Below are positions 35,618 through 45,438 of a stretch of DNA of 64,000 nucleotides, piece by piece. The DNA is taken from contig NZ_RYZH01000011.1 in assembly GCF_003977685.1 (NCBI RefSeq), forward strand, positions 78,805 to 142,804, read 5' to 3'. Made by a program: the position numbers and the translations under genes. The DNA comes from Tautonia sociabilis (GTDB lineage Bacteria; Planctomycetota; Planctomycetia; Isosphaerales; Isosphaeraceae). The stretch's first letter is position 1. Every line of letters starts with the position of its first letter. The notes under the pieces were generated by a model. It was not told the origin of the DNA. It worked only from the letters and a program-made list of their open reading frames with translations, and ran no database searches.

Positions 35618-37141
35618 ATGGGATGGCGCACTCTCTGCCCGATCTTCGGCGTGACGGCGCTGGTTCCCCTGACCTCCTGGCTCGCGGCCCCCGAGCCTTC
35701 CCCGGGGCGGGAGGATCGGTCGGGGGCCGTTTCCGAGCCCCCTGCGGGAGGAACGCCTCGGGTGGGATCGACCTCCTGTTCGGGACGGGGGTGCCACGGC
35801 AAGGTCGCGCCGGCGGGGACCGAGGGAAGCGAGTTCAACACGTGGGCCCGGCTCGACCCGCACGCGACGGCGTTCCTGGTGCTGTTCGACTGCCGATCGG
35901 AGTCGATCCAGCGGAACTTACTTGGCTCGAGGCCAGGGGAGGAGTTCGTTCCCGCCTACCGCGATGCGCTGTGCAAGAGCTGCCACGGCGACGCCGACGC
36001 GACGGCGGCGGTGCTCGCGATCGGCGAGGTGGACTGCGCCGATGCCGGGGGGCTCTCCCCGGCGATCGGCACCAGCGGCGTGGGGTGCGAGGACTGCCAC
36101 GGGCCCGCCCGGGAGTGGCTCGACGAGCATTACCGGGAAGGCTGGCCCGACCGCTTCCCCGAGGCCTCGGCCTCCATGCAGCCGCTCCGGGCGACCGCGG
36201 ACCGGGCGGGCGTCTGCCTCCGATGTCACGTCGGTGACGGGCTCGGTCGCGAGGTCAACCACGACCTGATCGCCGCCGGGCACCCCCGGCTCAATTTCGA
36301 GCTCTCGTCGTCGCTCGACCGGCTCCCTCGCCACTGGGATGCCTCGATCACCGACGGGAAGCGCAAGGACGAGGGGCTGCCGCCACGATCCTCGGCCCGA
36401 GAGTGGGCCGTGGGCCAGGCCGAAACACTCCGGGCGACGCTCTCCTTGCTGGCGGAGCGGGCCGACCCGCCCTCCGGGCAGGAGCGGAACCCTCCCTGGC
36501 CTGAGTTCGCCGAGTACGCCTGCTTCTCCTGCCACCACGCGCTGGTCGACGAGGGCCTGCACTATTCCCGGGGAGCCGCCGTGCCGGGGTCACTCTCCTG
36601 GGCGTCCTGGGCGATGCCGATGGCCCGGACGCTCTTGGAGCGGGAGGCGCCGGGGCTCGTCGATCGGCTGGACGGGGTCGCCTCCCTGATGGCCCAGCCC
36701 CTGCCGGACGGGGAGGAGGTCGCGAGAGCGGCCGGCCGGCTCTCCTCGGAACTGGGGTCCTGGGCGTCGGGGATCGACGACGAGGGGTTCGACTCGGGCT
36801 CGCTCCGCGAGCTCCTCTCGGCGATCTCCTCCGACCCGGCCCGCCTTGAGGGGCTGATGGAGAACTGGGACGCCGCGGCGCAACTCTACCTGGCCTGCCG
36901 GGCGCAGATCCGGGCCGAGGCCGAGGAGCTGTTGGGCAGGGGGGGGGCCTCGGAGGAGGATCTGACCGCGATCCGGTCTCGGTTCGAGGCGCTCGAGCAC
37001 GCCCGAGCCGCCCTCGAATTCCCGGAGCGGGACCTCGATAGCCCGGGCAGCCCAAACGAGCCCAACCCGTGGGCCTCCGACCCGAGGCCGGCGGTCGAGG
37101 CGCTCCGGACGCTCCTCGATGCGATCGCCTCGGGGGGATGA
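35618..37141 (+). CDS. Secreted multiheme cytochrome c (c554-like)
   Basis: This 507-residue protein has an N-terminal signal-type helix (CPIFGVTALVPLTSWLAA, about 7-24), which should carry it across the membrane. Four CXXCH heme motifs are seen (CKSCH, CEDCH, CLRCH, CFSCH) plus one longer CX4CH motif, CSGRGCH, near residue 49, so up to five hemes. The spacing and the GVGCEDCHGPA and AAGHPRLNFE segments resemble cytochrome c554-type proteins of planctomycetes. The C-terminal ~200 residues carry no heme motif and look helical. It is transcribed divergently from the decaheme string and may be its periplasmic electron partner. Covalent heme at CX4CH needs an accommodating heme lyase, so the first site is less sure. 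Confidence 0.88.
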   Translation: MGWRTLCPIFGVTALVPLTSWLAAPEPSPGREDRSGAVSEPPAGGTPRVGSTSCSGRGCHGKVAPAGTEGSEFNTWARLDPHATAFLVLFDCRSESIQRNLLGSRPGEEFVPAYRDALCKSCHGDADATAAVLAIGEVDCADAGGLSPAIGTSGVGCEDCHGPAREWLDEHYREGWPDRFPEASASMQPLRATADRAGVCLRCHVGDGLGREVNHDLIAAGHPRLNFELSSSLDRLPRHWDASITDGKRKDEGLPPRSSAREWAVGQAETLRATLSLLAERADPPSGQERNPPWPEFAEYACFSCHHALVDEGLHYSRGAAVPGSLSWASWAMPMARTLLEREAPGLVDRLDGVASLMAQPLPDGEEVARAAGRLSSELGSWASGIDDEGFDSGSLRELLSAISSDPARLEGLMENWDAAAQLYLACRAQIRAEAEELLGRGGASEEDLTAIRSRFEALEHARAALEFPERDLDSPGSPNEPNPWASDPRPAVEALRTLLDAIASGG

Positions 37142-37433
37142 ATCGAAGGCGTCGGGGCCTCGGGCCCGCTTCGGGTTCGTTTTTCCCTGATCGTGCACTA
37201 TGGTGGTCTGTCGAATTCCTTGCGTTCGTCACCGATCGGGATAATCTCTTGGGTGGGCCGTTTCCCATCGATCGTCGATCGGGTGTCGGGCGAGCGTCTG
37301 ATCCCCCTCGGGGTGGCGAGTCGGGGCGGGGGCGGCCGAGCCGAGGCCGTGCCGATCGACTCGGGACGAGAACGGCCCCGCGGCGGCGGAACTCCGCGGG
37401 GCGAGCCAGCCGATCCTCCGGAGATCCGCCACG

Positions 37434-39515
37434 ATGACCGTCGCGACGCGCAGCCAGGCCGAGCTCGATCTGCTTTGCATCAACACCATCCGCACCCTGT
37501 CGATGGACGCGGTGCAGGCGGCCAACTCCGGCCATCCAGGCACTCCGGTCGCGCTGGCCCCGGTGGCTTATGCGCTCTGGCAAGGGTTCCTCCGATTCGA
37601 CCCGGCCGATCCGATCTGGCCGAATCGGGATCGGTTTGTGCTCTCGGCGGGCCACGCGTCGATGCTCCTCTACTCGCTGCTCCACCTGACGGGGGTGCGG
37701 GCGGTCGACCCGAAGTATGAGATCCTCGGTGAGCCGTCGGTGCCGCTGGAGTCGATCAAGAAGTTCCGGCAGCTCGCCAGCAAGTGCCCCGGCCACCCAG
37801 AGTACCGCTGGACCTCAGGGGTGGAGACGACGACCGGGCCGCTCGGCCAGGGGGTGGCGACCAGCGTGGGCATGGCGATCGCCGGGAAGTGGATGGCGGA
37901 GCACTTCAACCGCCCCGAGTTCCCGATGTTCGACTTCGACGTTTACGCCATCGCCGGCGACGGCTGCCTGATGGAAGGGGCCAGCTACGAGGCGGCCAGC
38001 CTCGCCGGCCACCTGAAGCTCTCCAACCTCTGCTGGATCTACGACAACAACCGGATCACCATCGAAGGCTCGACCGACCTGGCCTTCAGCGAGGACGTCG
38101 CCACGCGATTCATCGCCGCCGGTTGGAACGTCACCCGAGTGGGCGACGCCAACGACCTGGAGATGCTCTCCCGAGCCTTCCAGACCTTCAAGGGAGAGCA
38201 GCACCGGCCGACGCTGATCATTGTCGACAGCCACATCGGCTACGGCACCGCCAAGCAGGGCTCGCACACCGCGCACGGCGAGCCGCTGGGAGAGCAGGTC
38301 ATCGCCGAATTCAAGGAGCGATTTGGGCTCTCCCCCGAGGCGTTCCACGTGCCGGGCGGCGTGTATGATCGCTTCCAGGAGGGGATCGGCCGGCGGGGGA
38401 AGTCGCTCCGGGACGCCTGGTACGTCAAGTTCGACGAGTACAAGGCCCGGTTTCCCGAACTGGCCGAGCAACTCGAGCTGATGCAGCGTCGGGAGCTGCC
38501 CGAGGGCTGGGACCGCGACCTGCCGAGCTTCCCGGCCGATGAGAAGGGACTGGCCGGGCGGGCGGCCTCGTCGAAGGTCCTCAACGCGGTCGCCAGGAAC
38601 GTCCCTTGGTTCATCGGCGGCTCGGCCGACCTGACGCCGTCGACCAAGACCCGGATCGAGTCTCCCGAGGCCGGGGACTTCCAGGCGGGTTCCTACGGCG
38701 GCCGGAACCTGCACTTTGGCGTCCGAGAGCTGGGAATGGGCGCTTGTCTCAACGGCATGGCCCTAACCAAGGTCCGGCCCTACGGCTCGGGCTTCTTCAT
38801 CTTCAGCGACTTCTCCCGGCCGGCGATCCGGCTGGCGGCGTTGATGGAGATCCCGGTGATCTACATCTTCACGCACGACTCGATCGGCGTTGGGGAGGAC
38901 GGGCCGACGCACCAACCGATCGAGCAGCTCGCCTCGCTGCGGGCGATTCCGAACATGTACACGATCCGCCCCGGCGATGCGAACGAGATCGTCGAGGCCT
39001 GGCGGTTCATCATGAAGCTGAAGCACGAGCCCGCCTGCCTGGTGCTCACCCGGCAGAATGTGCCGACGCTGGACCGCTCGAGGTACGCCGCGGCGTCGGG
39101 TCTGGCCCGGGGGGCGTATGTCCTGGCCGACCCGCCCTCGGGGGCGGAACCGGAGGTCATCCTCCTGGCCAGCGGCAGCGAGGTCCCGCTCTGCGCTTCG
39201 GCCTTCGAGCGCTTGATCGCCGACGGCGTGGCCGCCCGGGTGGTGAGCATGCCCTGCTGGGAACTGTTCGAGCACCAGGACGTTTCCTATCGCGAGGCGG
39301 TCTTGCCGCCTCACATCACCGCCCGCGTCTCGGTCGAGCAGGCGGCCACGTTCGGCTGGGAGCGTTACGTCGGGCCAAAGGGGCATATGATCGGCATGCA
39401 GACCTTTGGTGCGTCCGCTCCGCTGAAGGAGCTCCAGAAGAAATTCGGCTTTACGGTCGACAATGTCGTCGCGAAGGCCAAGGAGCTGGTCTCCGGGGCG
39501 ACGGCCCCGGCCTGA
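37434..39515 (+). CDS. tkt: Transketolase
   Basis: This 693-residue thiamine-diphosphate enzyme transfers two-carbon units between sugar phosphates in the pentose phosphate pathway. The N-terminal PP domain has SGHPGTPVALAP (about 32-43) and the ThDP/Mg site GDGCLMEGASYEAAS to YDNNRITIEG (about 177-207). The middle Pyr domain includes GVRELGMGACLNGMAL (about 429) and the C-terminal domain is complete. The length matches the full-length family. It is the first gene of a PPP string with rpiA 88 bp and gnd about 900 bp downstream. The GGAG-containing CCTCCGGAG lies about 12 bp before the ATG. The 292-bp gap before it has a TTGCGT and a GATAAT word near 37220-37245, but their spacing is poor. Confidence 0.97.
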   Translation: MTVATRSQAELDLLCINTIRTLSMDAVQAANSGHPGTPVALAPVAYALWQGFLRFDPADPIWPNRDRFVLSAGHASMLLYSLLHLTGVRAVDPKYEILGEPSVPLESIKKFRQLASKCPGHPEYRWTSGVETTTGPLGQGVATSVGMAIAGKWMAEHFNRPEFPMFDFDVYAIAGDGCLMEGASYEAASLAGHLKLSNLCWIYDNNRITIEGSTDLAFSEDVATRFIAAGWNVTRVGDANDLEMLSRAFQTFKGEQHRPTLIIVDSHIGYGTAKQGSHTAHGEPLGEQVIAEFKERFGLSPEAFHVPGGVYDRFQEGIGRRGKSLRDAWYVKFDEYKARFPELAEQLELMQRRELPEGWDRDLPSFPADEKGLAGRAASSKVLNAVARNVPWFIGGSADLTPSTKTRIESPEAGDFQAGSYGGRNLHFGVRELGMGACLNGMALTKVRPYGSGFFIFSDFSRPAIRLAALMEIPVIYIFTHDSIGVGEDGPTHQPIEQLASLRAIPNMYTIRPGDANEIVEAWRFIMKLKHEPACLVLTRQNVPTLDRSRYAAASGLARGAYVLADPPSGAEPEVILLASGSEVPLCASAFERLIADGVAARVVSMPCWELFEHQDVSYREAVLPPHITARVSVEQAATFGWERYVGPKGHMIGMQTFGASAPLKELQKKFGFTVDNVVAKAKELVSGATAPA

Positions 39516-39603
39516 GGAGGCTCGAGCCTGGTCGGTGCCGGGGCTGTCGAGGGCGGCCCCGGTCGATGTGCTCCCTAGGCTCGGTTGAGGAAGGGGCCGA
39601 ATC

Positions 39604-40278
39604 GTGACGATCGCGGAGAAGGCGCTAGAGCTGGTCGTCGATGGCTCGGTTGTCGGGCTGGGTACCGGGCACGCCGCCTCGGATTTCGTCCGCCTGCTCG
39701 GGCAGCACGTCCGGGGGGGCCTCGACGTGCGGGGGATCGCCACCTCGAGGGCGACGGAGGCGCTAGCCCGCGAAGTCGGGGTGCCGCTGCTGGGGCTGGG
39801 GGACGTGGACGCGATCGATGCCACCTTCGACGGCGCCGACGCGGTCGACCCGGAGCTCAATCTGATCAAGGGGCTGGGCGGCGCGCTGCTCCGGGAGAAG
39901 ATCGTCGCCTCGTATTCGAGGAGGCTGATCATCCTGGTGGGCAAGGAGAAGCTGACCGATCGCCTCGGCCGGGGCTACTGCAAGCGGCTTCCGGTCGAGG
40001 TCGTGCCGTTTGCCCTGCCTCTGGTCCGCCGTCGCCTGCTGGAGATGGGGCTCGGCGCCGAACTCCGATCGCGGGAGGGCCAGCCGGTGCCGACGGATAA
40101 CGGCAATTACACGGTGGACATCGACCTGTCGACTCTGGAGGAGGACCCCAGGGGCCTGGGAGAGCGGGTCCGGGCGATCCCCGGGGTCGTGGAGACGGGG
40201 CTCTTCATCGGGATGGCGGGGACGGTGCTCGTTCAGCTCGGGGACGGCACCGTCGAGGTCCTGACCCGGGGCGGATGA
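39604..40278 (+). CDS. rpiA: Ribose-5-phosphate isomerase A
   Basis: This 224-residue enzyme interconverts ribose 5-phosphate and ribulose 5-phosphate. It shows the family text VVGLGTGHAASDFV (substrate phosphate loop, about 17-30), FDGADAVDPELNLIKGLGGALLREKI (begins about residue 74, with the catalytic Asp and Glu), the lysine-containing GKEKLTDRLG and the C-terminal TDNGNYTVDI and PGVVETGLF. In the phosphate loop GTGHA replaces the more usual GTGST. The start is GTG at 39604, immediately before TIAEKALELV. It sits between tkt and gnd on the same strand, consistent with a shared transcript for the non-oxidative and oxidative branches. Confidence 0.95.
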   Translation: MTIAEKALELVVDGSVVGLGTGHAASDFVRLLGQHVRGGLDVRGIATSRATEALAREVGVPLLGLGDVDAIDATFDGADAVDPELNLIKGLGGALLREKIVASYSRRLIILVGKEKLTDRLGRGYCKRLPVEVVPFALPLVRRRLLEMGLGAELRSREGQPVPTDNGNYTVDIDLSTLEEDPRGLGERVRAIPGVVETGLFIGMAGTVLVQLGDGTVEVLTRGG

Positions 40279-40416
40279 TCTGGTTCGATCCGATCGTATC
40301 CGATTGGGAGCGCAACGGGCCGAGGCCGCCGGGGGCGGCTCTCGGCGGGAGAGATCAACGTCGGGGAGGCGTCGCGAGATCGCGCTCGCCGAGCCGGCCG
40401 GGAAAGGGGGAACGCC

Positions 40417-41442
40417 GTGCAACTGGGTATGATCGGTCTGGGCCGGATGGGAGAGGGCATGGTTCGCCGGCTCTTGAAGGCCGGCATCGAGTGCGTCGTC
40501 TTCGACATGAACGCCCAGAAGGTCGGGGAACTGGCCGCGGCCGGTGCCGAGCCGAGCGGCTCGCTCGAGGAGTTCGTGGGCAAGCTCACCAAGCCCCGGG
40601 CGATCTGGCTGATGATCCCCGTGGCGTTCGTCGACGAGATGATCGCCCGGATCGTCCCGCTCGTCGAGCCGGGCGACATCATCATCGACGGCGGGAACAC
40701 GCATTACCACGACGACATTCGCCGGGCCAGGGAGCTGAAGCCGAAGGGGCTGCATTACGTCGACGTGGGGGTCAGCGGAGGCGTCTGGGGCCTGGAGCGA
40801 GGCTACTGCCAGATGATCGGCGGCGAGGATGAGATCGTGAAGCGGCTCGACCCCGTCTTCGCCGCGCTGGCCCCTCCCGTGGAGGCGGCCCCGCGCACTC
40901 CCGGCCGCGAGGCGATCGCCGGGAGCACCGCCGAGCACGGCTACCTGCACTGCGGCCCGACCGGTGCCGGCCACTTCGTGAAAATGGTCCACAACGGCAT
41001 CGAGTACGGCATCATGGCCGCCTACGCCGAGGGCCTGAACATCCTCCGGCACGCCGATGTCGGCACCAAGCACCACGAGAAGGACGCCGAGACGACGCCG
41101 CTGAAGGACCCCACGCTCTACCAGTACAACTTCAACCTCGCGGACATTGCCGAGGTCTGGAGGAGAGGCAGCGTGATCGGCTCCTGGCTGCTTGACCTGA
41201 CGGCCAAGGCCCTGCTCAAGGACCCGGACCTCGACGCGTTCTCCGGTCGCGTCTCCGACTCGGGTGAAGGGCGCTGGACGATCCAGGCCGCCATCGACGA
41301 GGCGGTGCCGGCCCACGTGCTCACGACCGCGCTCTACGCCCGGTTCTCCTCCCGGGGCGAATCGACCTACGCCGACAAGGTCACTTCCGCCATGCGGAAG
41401 GAGTTCGGCGGCCACTCCGAGAAGCTCTCCGCCGGCATCTGA
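40417..41442 (+). CDS. gnd: 6-phosphogluconate dehydrogenase, decarboxylating
   Basis: The protein has 341 residues. Its N-terminal Rossmann domain has [11 protein letters not shown] (5-15), followed by [20 protein letters not shown] (about 118-137, substrate loop) and [19 protein letters not shown] (about 187-205, catalytic Lys and the His-Asn pair). At this length it belongs to the short GndA/YqeC-type group rather than the ~470-residue E. coli type. It oxidises 6-phosphogluconate to ribulose 5-phosphate, CO2 and NAD(P)H. The start is a GTG at 40417 behind AAAGGGGG. It lies 138 bp after rpiA. No zwf or pgl gene is seen in the window, so the first PPP steps are coded elsewhere. Confidence 0.95.
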   Translation: MQLGMIGLGRMGEGMVRRLLKAGIECVVFDMNAQKVGELAAAGAEPSGSLEEFVGKLTKPRAIWLMIPVAFVDEMIARIVPLVEPGDIIIDGGNTHYHDDIRRARELKPKGLHYVDVGVSGGVWGLERGYCQMIGGEDEIVKRLDPVFAALAPPVEAAPRTPGREAIAGSTAEHGYLHCGPTGAGHFVKMVHNGIEYGIMAAYAEGLNILRHADVGTKHHEKDAETTPLKDPTLYQYNFNLADIAEVWRRGSVIGSWLLDLTAKALLKDPDLDAFSGRVSDSGEGRWTIQAAIDEAVPAHVLTTALYARFSSRGESTYADKVTSAMRKEFGGHSEKLSAGI

Positions 41443-41572
41443 TGAGGAGAGCTCGCTTGGAGGCCCCCGGACGAGGGGCTTCCGGGCCTCGGCGCTCTTG
41501 GGATGCCGTCCCACCGTCTCCCTAGACGCCCGGCACGCAGCCGGCCGACCCCAACGCCATGCGGGCTCCCCG

Positions 41573-44392
41573 ATGCCGACCGACTCGCCGCACGGACCGA
41601 CGGCCGAACATCGTCGCCTCCTCGATGTGATGGGAGACGACCGGGACAACGTGAGCTGGAGACGCTGGGGCCCCTACGTGGCCGACCGCTCCTGGGCCAC
41701 GGTGCGGGAGGACTACAGCGCCGATGGCAACGCCTGGTCCTTCCTCCCGCACGACCTGGCCCGAAGCAAGGCCTACCGCTGGGGAGAGGACGGGATCGCC
41801 GGCGTTTGCGACCGCTACCAGATCCTCGCCTTCGCCCCCGCCTTCTGGAATGGCCGCGACCCGATTCTCAAGGAACGCCTCTTCGGCCTCACGCCAGATG
41901 AGGGGAATCACGGCGAGGACGTGAAGGAATACTACTTTCACGTTGACAACACGCCAACGCATTCCTTCATGGCGTTTCTCTATAAGTATCCCCAGGGCCG
42001 ATTCCCTTACGAACAGCTGGTGGAGGTGAACCGTTCCCGGTGCGGCCAGGGGCTCGAATACGAGCTGATCGACACCGGTATCTTCGCCGAGAGCCGCTAC
42101 TTCGACATTGAGATCGAGTACGCCAAGTTCGACGAGGAAGACCTGGCGATCCGGATCACCGCGCACAACCGGGGCCCGGAGCCGGCGCCGCTGCACCTGA
42201 TCCCCCAGCTCTGGTTCCGGAACACCTGGGCCTGGGCGGGAGCAGGGGGCCGTCCCTTGTCGCCGGAGGATGAGCCTCGGATCTCGATGGCGCCGGCTCG
42301 GTCGGAAGCCTTCATCGAACTCTGGGCCGATGACTCACCGGCCACGATTCCCAAGGGAATGCCGATTCCCTACTCGCTCGGCCGCCGATCGCTCTACGCC
42401 GAGGCCGGTGCCGAGGCGATGTTCACCGACAACGAAACCAACATGCCCCGCGTGTTCGGGGCCGGCGCCCGGAACCGCAAGCCGTTCGTGAAGGATGCCT
42501 TCCATGATCGGATCGTCGAGGGACGCTCCGGCGCCACGAACCCGGCTCGGATCGGGACCAAGGCGGGCTTGCACTACGTCTTCGAGGGGGTTCCACCGGG
42601 GGGCTCGGTGGCCGTCAGGCTTCGCCTTTCCGACAAGCCTGGGCTGGACGACCCCCTGGGGCCGGTCGACCCGATCCTCAAGACGAGGAAACTGGAGGCC
42701 GATGCCTTCTTCGAGGCGATCCGACCGGAAGGAGCGTCCGACGAGGAGGCGATGATCCAGCGCCGGGCGCTGGCCGGCATGCTCTGGACGAAGCAGATCT
42801 ACCTGTTCGACGTGCACGACTGGCTCCGGGGAGACGACCCGAGCTGGCCCCCTCCCGCCTCGCGCTGGTCGATCCGCAACCAGCACTGGCTGCACCTGAA
42901 CTCGATGCGGATCATGAGCGTCTGCGACAAGTGGGAGTACCCCTGGTTCGCCGCCTGGGATCTCGCCTTTCATTGCGTCGCGCTCGCCCTGGTCGACCCG
43001 CAGTACGCCAAGGACCAGCTCTGGGTTCTGCTGTTCGAGCAGTTCCAGCACCCTAACGGCCAGATCCCGGCCTACGAGTGGGAGTTCTCCGACCTCAATC
43101 CCCCGGTGCATGCCTGGGCCGTCTGGCGCGTCTATCACATGGCCGCGCAATTCGACAAGAGGCACTACGGCCGGGAGGTTCGCGACCGCGGCTTCCTTGA
43201 GCGCTGCTACCACAAGCTCCTGATCAACTTTGCCTGGTGGGTGAACAAGGTCGATCGCCAGGGGAACAACATCTTCGAGGGCGGATTCCTCGGGCTGGAC
43301 AACATCACGATCGTCGACCGCAGCGAGCCCTTCTCCGACGGCACCGTGATCGAACAGGCTGACGCGACCGGCTGGATGGGGATGTTCTGCCTGAACCTGA
43401 TGCGGATCGCCTTGGAGCTGGCCAAGGAGAACCCCGTCTACCAGGGGATGGCGACGAAGTTCTTCCAGCATTACGCCTACGTCGCCGCCGCGATGAAGAA
43501 GATGGGCGGCCGGGACTACCAGCTCTGGGACGACCGCGACGGGTTCTTCTACGACGTGCTTCGGTATCCGAACGGTGAGTTTCACAAGCTCCGCGTCCGG
43601 TCGCTGGTCGGGCTGATTCCGCTCTACGCCGTCGAGCGGCTGGAGCTGGACTGGATCGAGCAGTTCCCCAGCTTCACGGCCAGCCTGAAGTGGTTCCTGA
43701 AGAACCGGCCGGATCTGGTGAAGGACGTGGTCCACGAGTGTGAGACTCGGGACGGGCAGGGGACGACGCTCGTGCTGACGATCGTTGACCGAGACCAGCT
43801 CCACCGCCTGTTGGAGCGGGTCTGGGACTCGGAGGAGTTCCTCGGGGAGTACGGGGTCCGCAGCCTCTCTCGGGCCCACTCGGAGCGGCCCTTCGTCTTC
43901 CGGGGGCACGTGGTCGCCTACGAGCCGGCCGAGTCGGTCACGAAGCTCAAGGGGGGGAACTCGAACTGGCGGGGGCCAATCTGGTTCCCGACGAACTTCC
44001 TGCTCATCGAATCGCTGCGGAAGCTCGGCAAGGCCTGGGGGGATTCCGACGGTATTCGGAAGGACGGCCGCGTGTTGACCTACCGCGAAATGGCGTCGGA
44101 TCTGGCCGACCGGCTGATCTCGATCTTCCGGGTCGGACCCGACGGCCGGCGTCCCGTCTTCGGCGGACAGGACACCTTCCAGCGGGATCCCCATTGGCGC
44201 GACCAGATCCTGTTCTACGAGTACTTTCACGGTGACGAGGGGGCTGGCCTGGGAGCCTCGCACCAGACGGGGTGGACGGGACTAGTCGCCTGCCTGATCG
44301 ACGAGTGGAAGGCTGCCGCCCCCTCCGACGCCGGGACCGGGGCGGGCTCGGACCGAAGCCTGGCGTACAAGGCGTTGATGGCGCCGGAGTGA
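41573..44392 (+). CDS. MGH1-like glycoside hydrolase (GH63-type glucosidase)
   Basis: This 939-residue protein is of the alpha,alpha-toroid glucosidase group (MGH1-like, related to GH63 mannosyl-oligosaccharide glucosidase and YgjK). It has no signal peptide, so it is probably cytosolic. The N-terminal beta-sandwich part reads [20 protein letters not shown] at the start. The catalytic barrel from about residue 400 includes [17 protein letters not shown] text ([17 protein letters not shown]), [11 protein letters not shown] and [13 protein letters not shown] at the C-terminus, where conserved Asp and Glu residues act as acid and base in the family. The sugar is unknown. Position next to gnd and the same strand suggest a link to storage-glucan or trehalose-type sugar use feeding the PPP. 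The ATG at 41573 gives the conventional length. Confidence 0.85.
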   Translation: MPTDSPHGPTAEHRRLLDVMGDDRDNVSWRRWGPYVADRSWATVREDYSADGNAWSFLPHDLARSKAYRWGEDGIAGVCDRYQILAFAPAFWNGRDPILKERLFGLTPDEGNHGEDVKEYYFHVDNTPTHSFMAFLYKYPQGRFPYEQLVEVNRSRCGQGLEYELIDTGIFAESRYFDIEIEYAKFDEEDLAIRITAHNRGPEPAPLHLIPQLWFRNTWAWAGAGGRPLSPEDEPRISMAPARSEAFIELWADDSPATIPKGMPIPYSLGRRSLYAEAGAEAMFTDNETNMPRVFGAGARNRKPFVKDAFHDRIVEGRSGATNPARIGTKAGLHYVFEGVPPGGSVAVRLRLSDKPGLDDPLGPVDPILKTRKLEADAFFEAIRPEGASDEEAMIQRRALAGMLWTKQIYLFDVHDWLRGDDPSWPPPASRWSIRNQHWLHLNSMRIMSVCDKWEYPWFAAWDLAFHCVALALVDPQYAKDQLWVLLFEQFQHPNGQIPAYEWEFSDLNPPVHAWAVWRVYHMAAQFDKRHYGREVRDRGFLERCYHKLLINFAWWVNKVDRQGNNIFEGGFLGLDNITIVDRSEPFSDGTVIEQADATGWMGMFCLNLMRIALELAKENPVYQGMATKFFQHYAYVAAAMKKMGGRDYQLWDDRDGFFYDVLRYPNGEFHKLRVRSLVGLIPLYAVERLELDWIEQFPSFTASLKWFLKNRPDLVKDVVHECETRDGQGTTLVLTIVDRDQLHRLLERVWDSEEFLGEYGVRSLSRAHSERPFVFRGHVVAYEPAESVTKLKGGNSNWRGPIWFPTNFLLIESLRKLGKAWGDSDGIRKDGRVLTYREMASDLADRLISIFRVGPDGRRPVFGGQDTFQRDPHWRDQILFYEYFHGDEGAGLGASHQTGWTGLVACLIDEWKAAAPSDAGTGAGSDRSLAYKALMAPE

Positions 44393-44583
44393 TCCAACGA
44401 GCAGGGGAGATCAAGTCGGTCTGCCCCCGGCGCCGGTTCGTCCTGGAGGAGTGTGGGGCGAGGTCCCTGGTTCGAGGAACGGATCGACCCTGATCGGCCG
44501 GGGGGGTAGGGCTCGCGAATCGATCGAGGGTCCGCTATGATGATCGTGCTGGATTGGTCCCGAGTCGGAGGGCCCGGGGGACG

Positions 44584-45150
44584 ATGGCCGATCGCTCGAA
44601 CCACTACGAATCGGCCTTCGAGTCCTACGTGCGGTCGCTCCGCGTCCCCTGCGTGGCGATTGACGAGGCGAGGCGGGCGCTGGTCGGCGACGGCGATGTG
44701 AAGTCGCCCGACTTCCTGCTCTACCCCCGATCGGGCCCGAACCTGGTCGTCGAGGTGAAGGGGAAGCGCGGCAAGAATGCATCCGGCCGGCGCCGCTGGG
44801 AGAACTGGGTGACGACCGACGACCTCGATGGCCTGGTGCGCTGGCAGGAGCTGTTCGGCCCGTCCTTCCGGTCGATTCTCGCCTTCGCCTACGCCGAGCG
44901 CCCGCCGGCGATCGGCCTGCCCCCAGGGGAGGGCGGCTTCCCGTTCCGGGGGCGGATCTACCGCTTCTGGGCGGTGGGGCTGGACGACTATGTGGCCCAC
45001 CTCCGCTCGAGAGGCCCGTCCTGGAAGGCGGTCGCCATGGCCCGTCGGGCCTTCCGACGCCGTGTCCGGCCGCTGGACGACTGGCTGCCTCCCCTCCCCG
45101 CTCCGCCGAGCCGGGGAGTCTCCCGACCCCCCAAGGAACCGTCCCGATGA
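44584..45150 (+). CDS. HYExO-like protein with PD-(D/E)xK-type nuclease signature
   Basis: This 188-residue protein begins MADRSNHYESAFESYVRS, matching the planctomycete family that I recall as HYExO, named for the H-Y-E start. Residues 42-60 read PDFLLYPRSGPNLVVEVKG: Asp 43, then Glu 57 and Lys 59 in E-V-K, the spacing of a PD-(D/E)xK endonuclease-like core. Nuclease activity is inferred from that signature only. The start is the ATG at 44584; an ATG at 44554 would add ten residues. The stop overlaps the next small gene in ATGA, so the two are translationally coupled. The basic C-terminal tail (RRAFRRRVRP) could bind nucleic acid. The gene precedes the biotin genes without an obvious functional link. 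Confidence 0.75.
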   Translation: MADRSNHYESAFESYVRSLRVPCVAIDEARRALVGDGDVKSPDFLLYPRSGPNLVVEVKGKRGKNASGRRRWENWVTTDDLDGLVRWQELFGPSFRSILAFAYAERPPAIGLPPGEGGFPFRGRIYRFWAVGLDDYVAHLRSRGPSWKAVAMARRAFRRRVRPLDDWLPPLPAPPSRGVSRPPKEPSR

Positions 45151-45353
45151 CCGCGATTGCCCGCATCGGCCGAGGGGCCCTGCTCGCCCTGGCCCTCGGC
45201 CTGGCCGTTCCGCCTTCCTCGACCGCTCAGGGTGACTTCGGCGTCCCGCCGGCCGAGGGAGAGAGCCAAGGGAAGCCGCTGTTCGGGTATCTGGCCGCCG
45301 GCGCCGGCTGCATCGCCATCATGTTCGTGCTCTGCATCTCCGCTCGACGCTGA
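45147..45353 (+). CDS. Tiny membrane protein coupled to the HYExO-like gene
   Basis: This 68-residue protein has an N-terminal signal-like helix ([18 protein letters not shown], about 11-28) and a C-terminal hydrophobic helix ([20 protein letters not shown], about 45-64) ending in a basic SARR. If the first helix is cleaved after AQ, a ~40-residue single-pass peptide remains. Its ATG shares ATGA with the preceding stop, so it is almost surely translated with that gene. No family is recognised. It ends 85 bp before bioB. Candidate roles are a membrane anchor or partner for the HYExO-like protein; nothing in the sequence decides this. Confidence 0.7.
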   Translation: MTAIARIGRGALLALALGLAVPPSSTAQGDFGVPPAEGESQGKPLFGYLAAGAGCIAIMFVLCISARR

Positions 45354-45438
45354 TCCAAGCGAACCTCGGCCCTCCTCCGTCGGTCGGTCGAACCGACCCT
45401 CCGATCCCGATTCCCTCGAACGCTTCACGGCCCGATTC

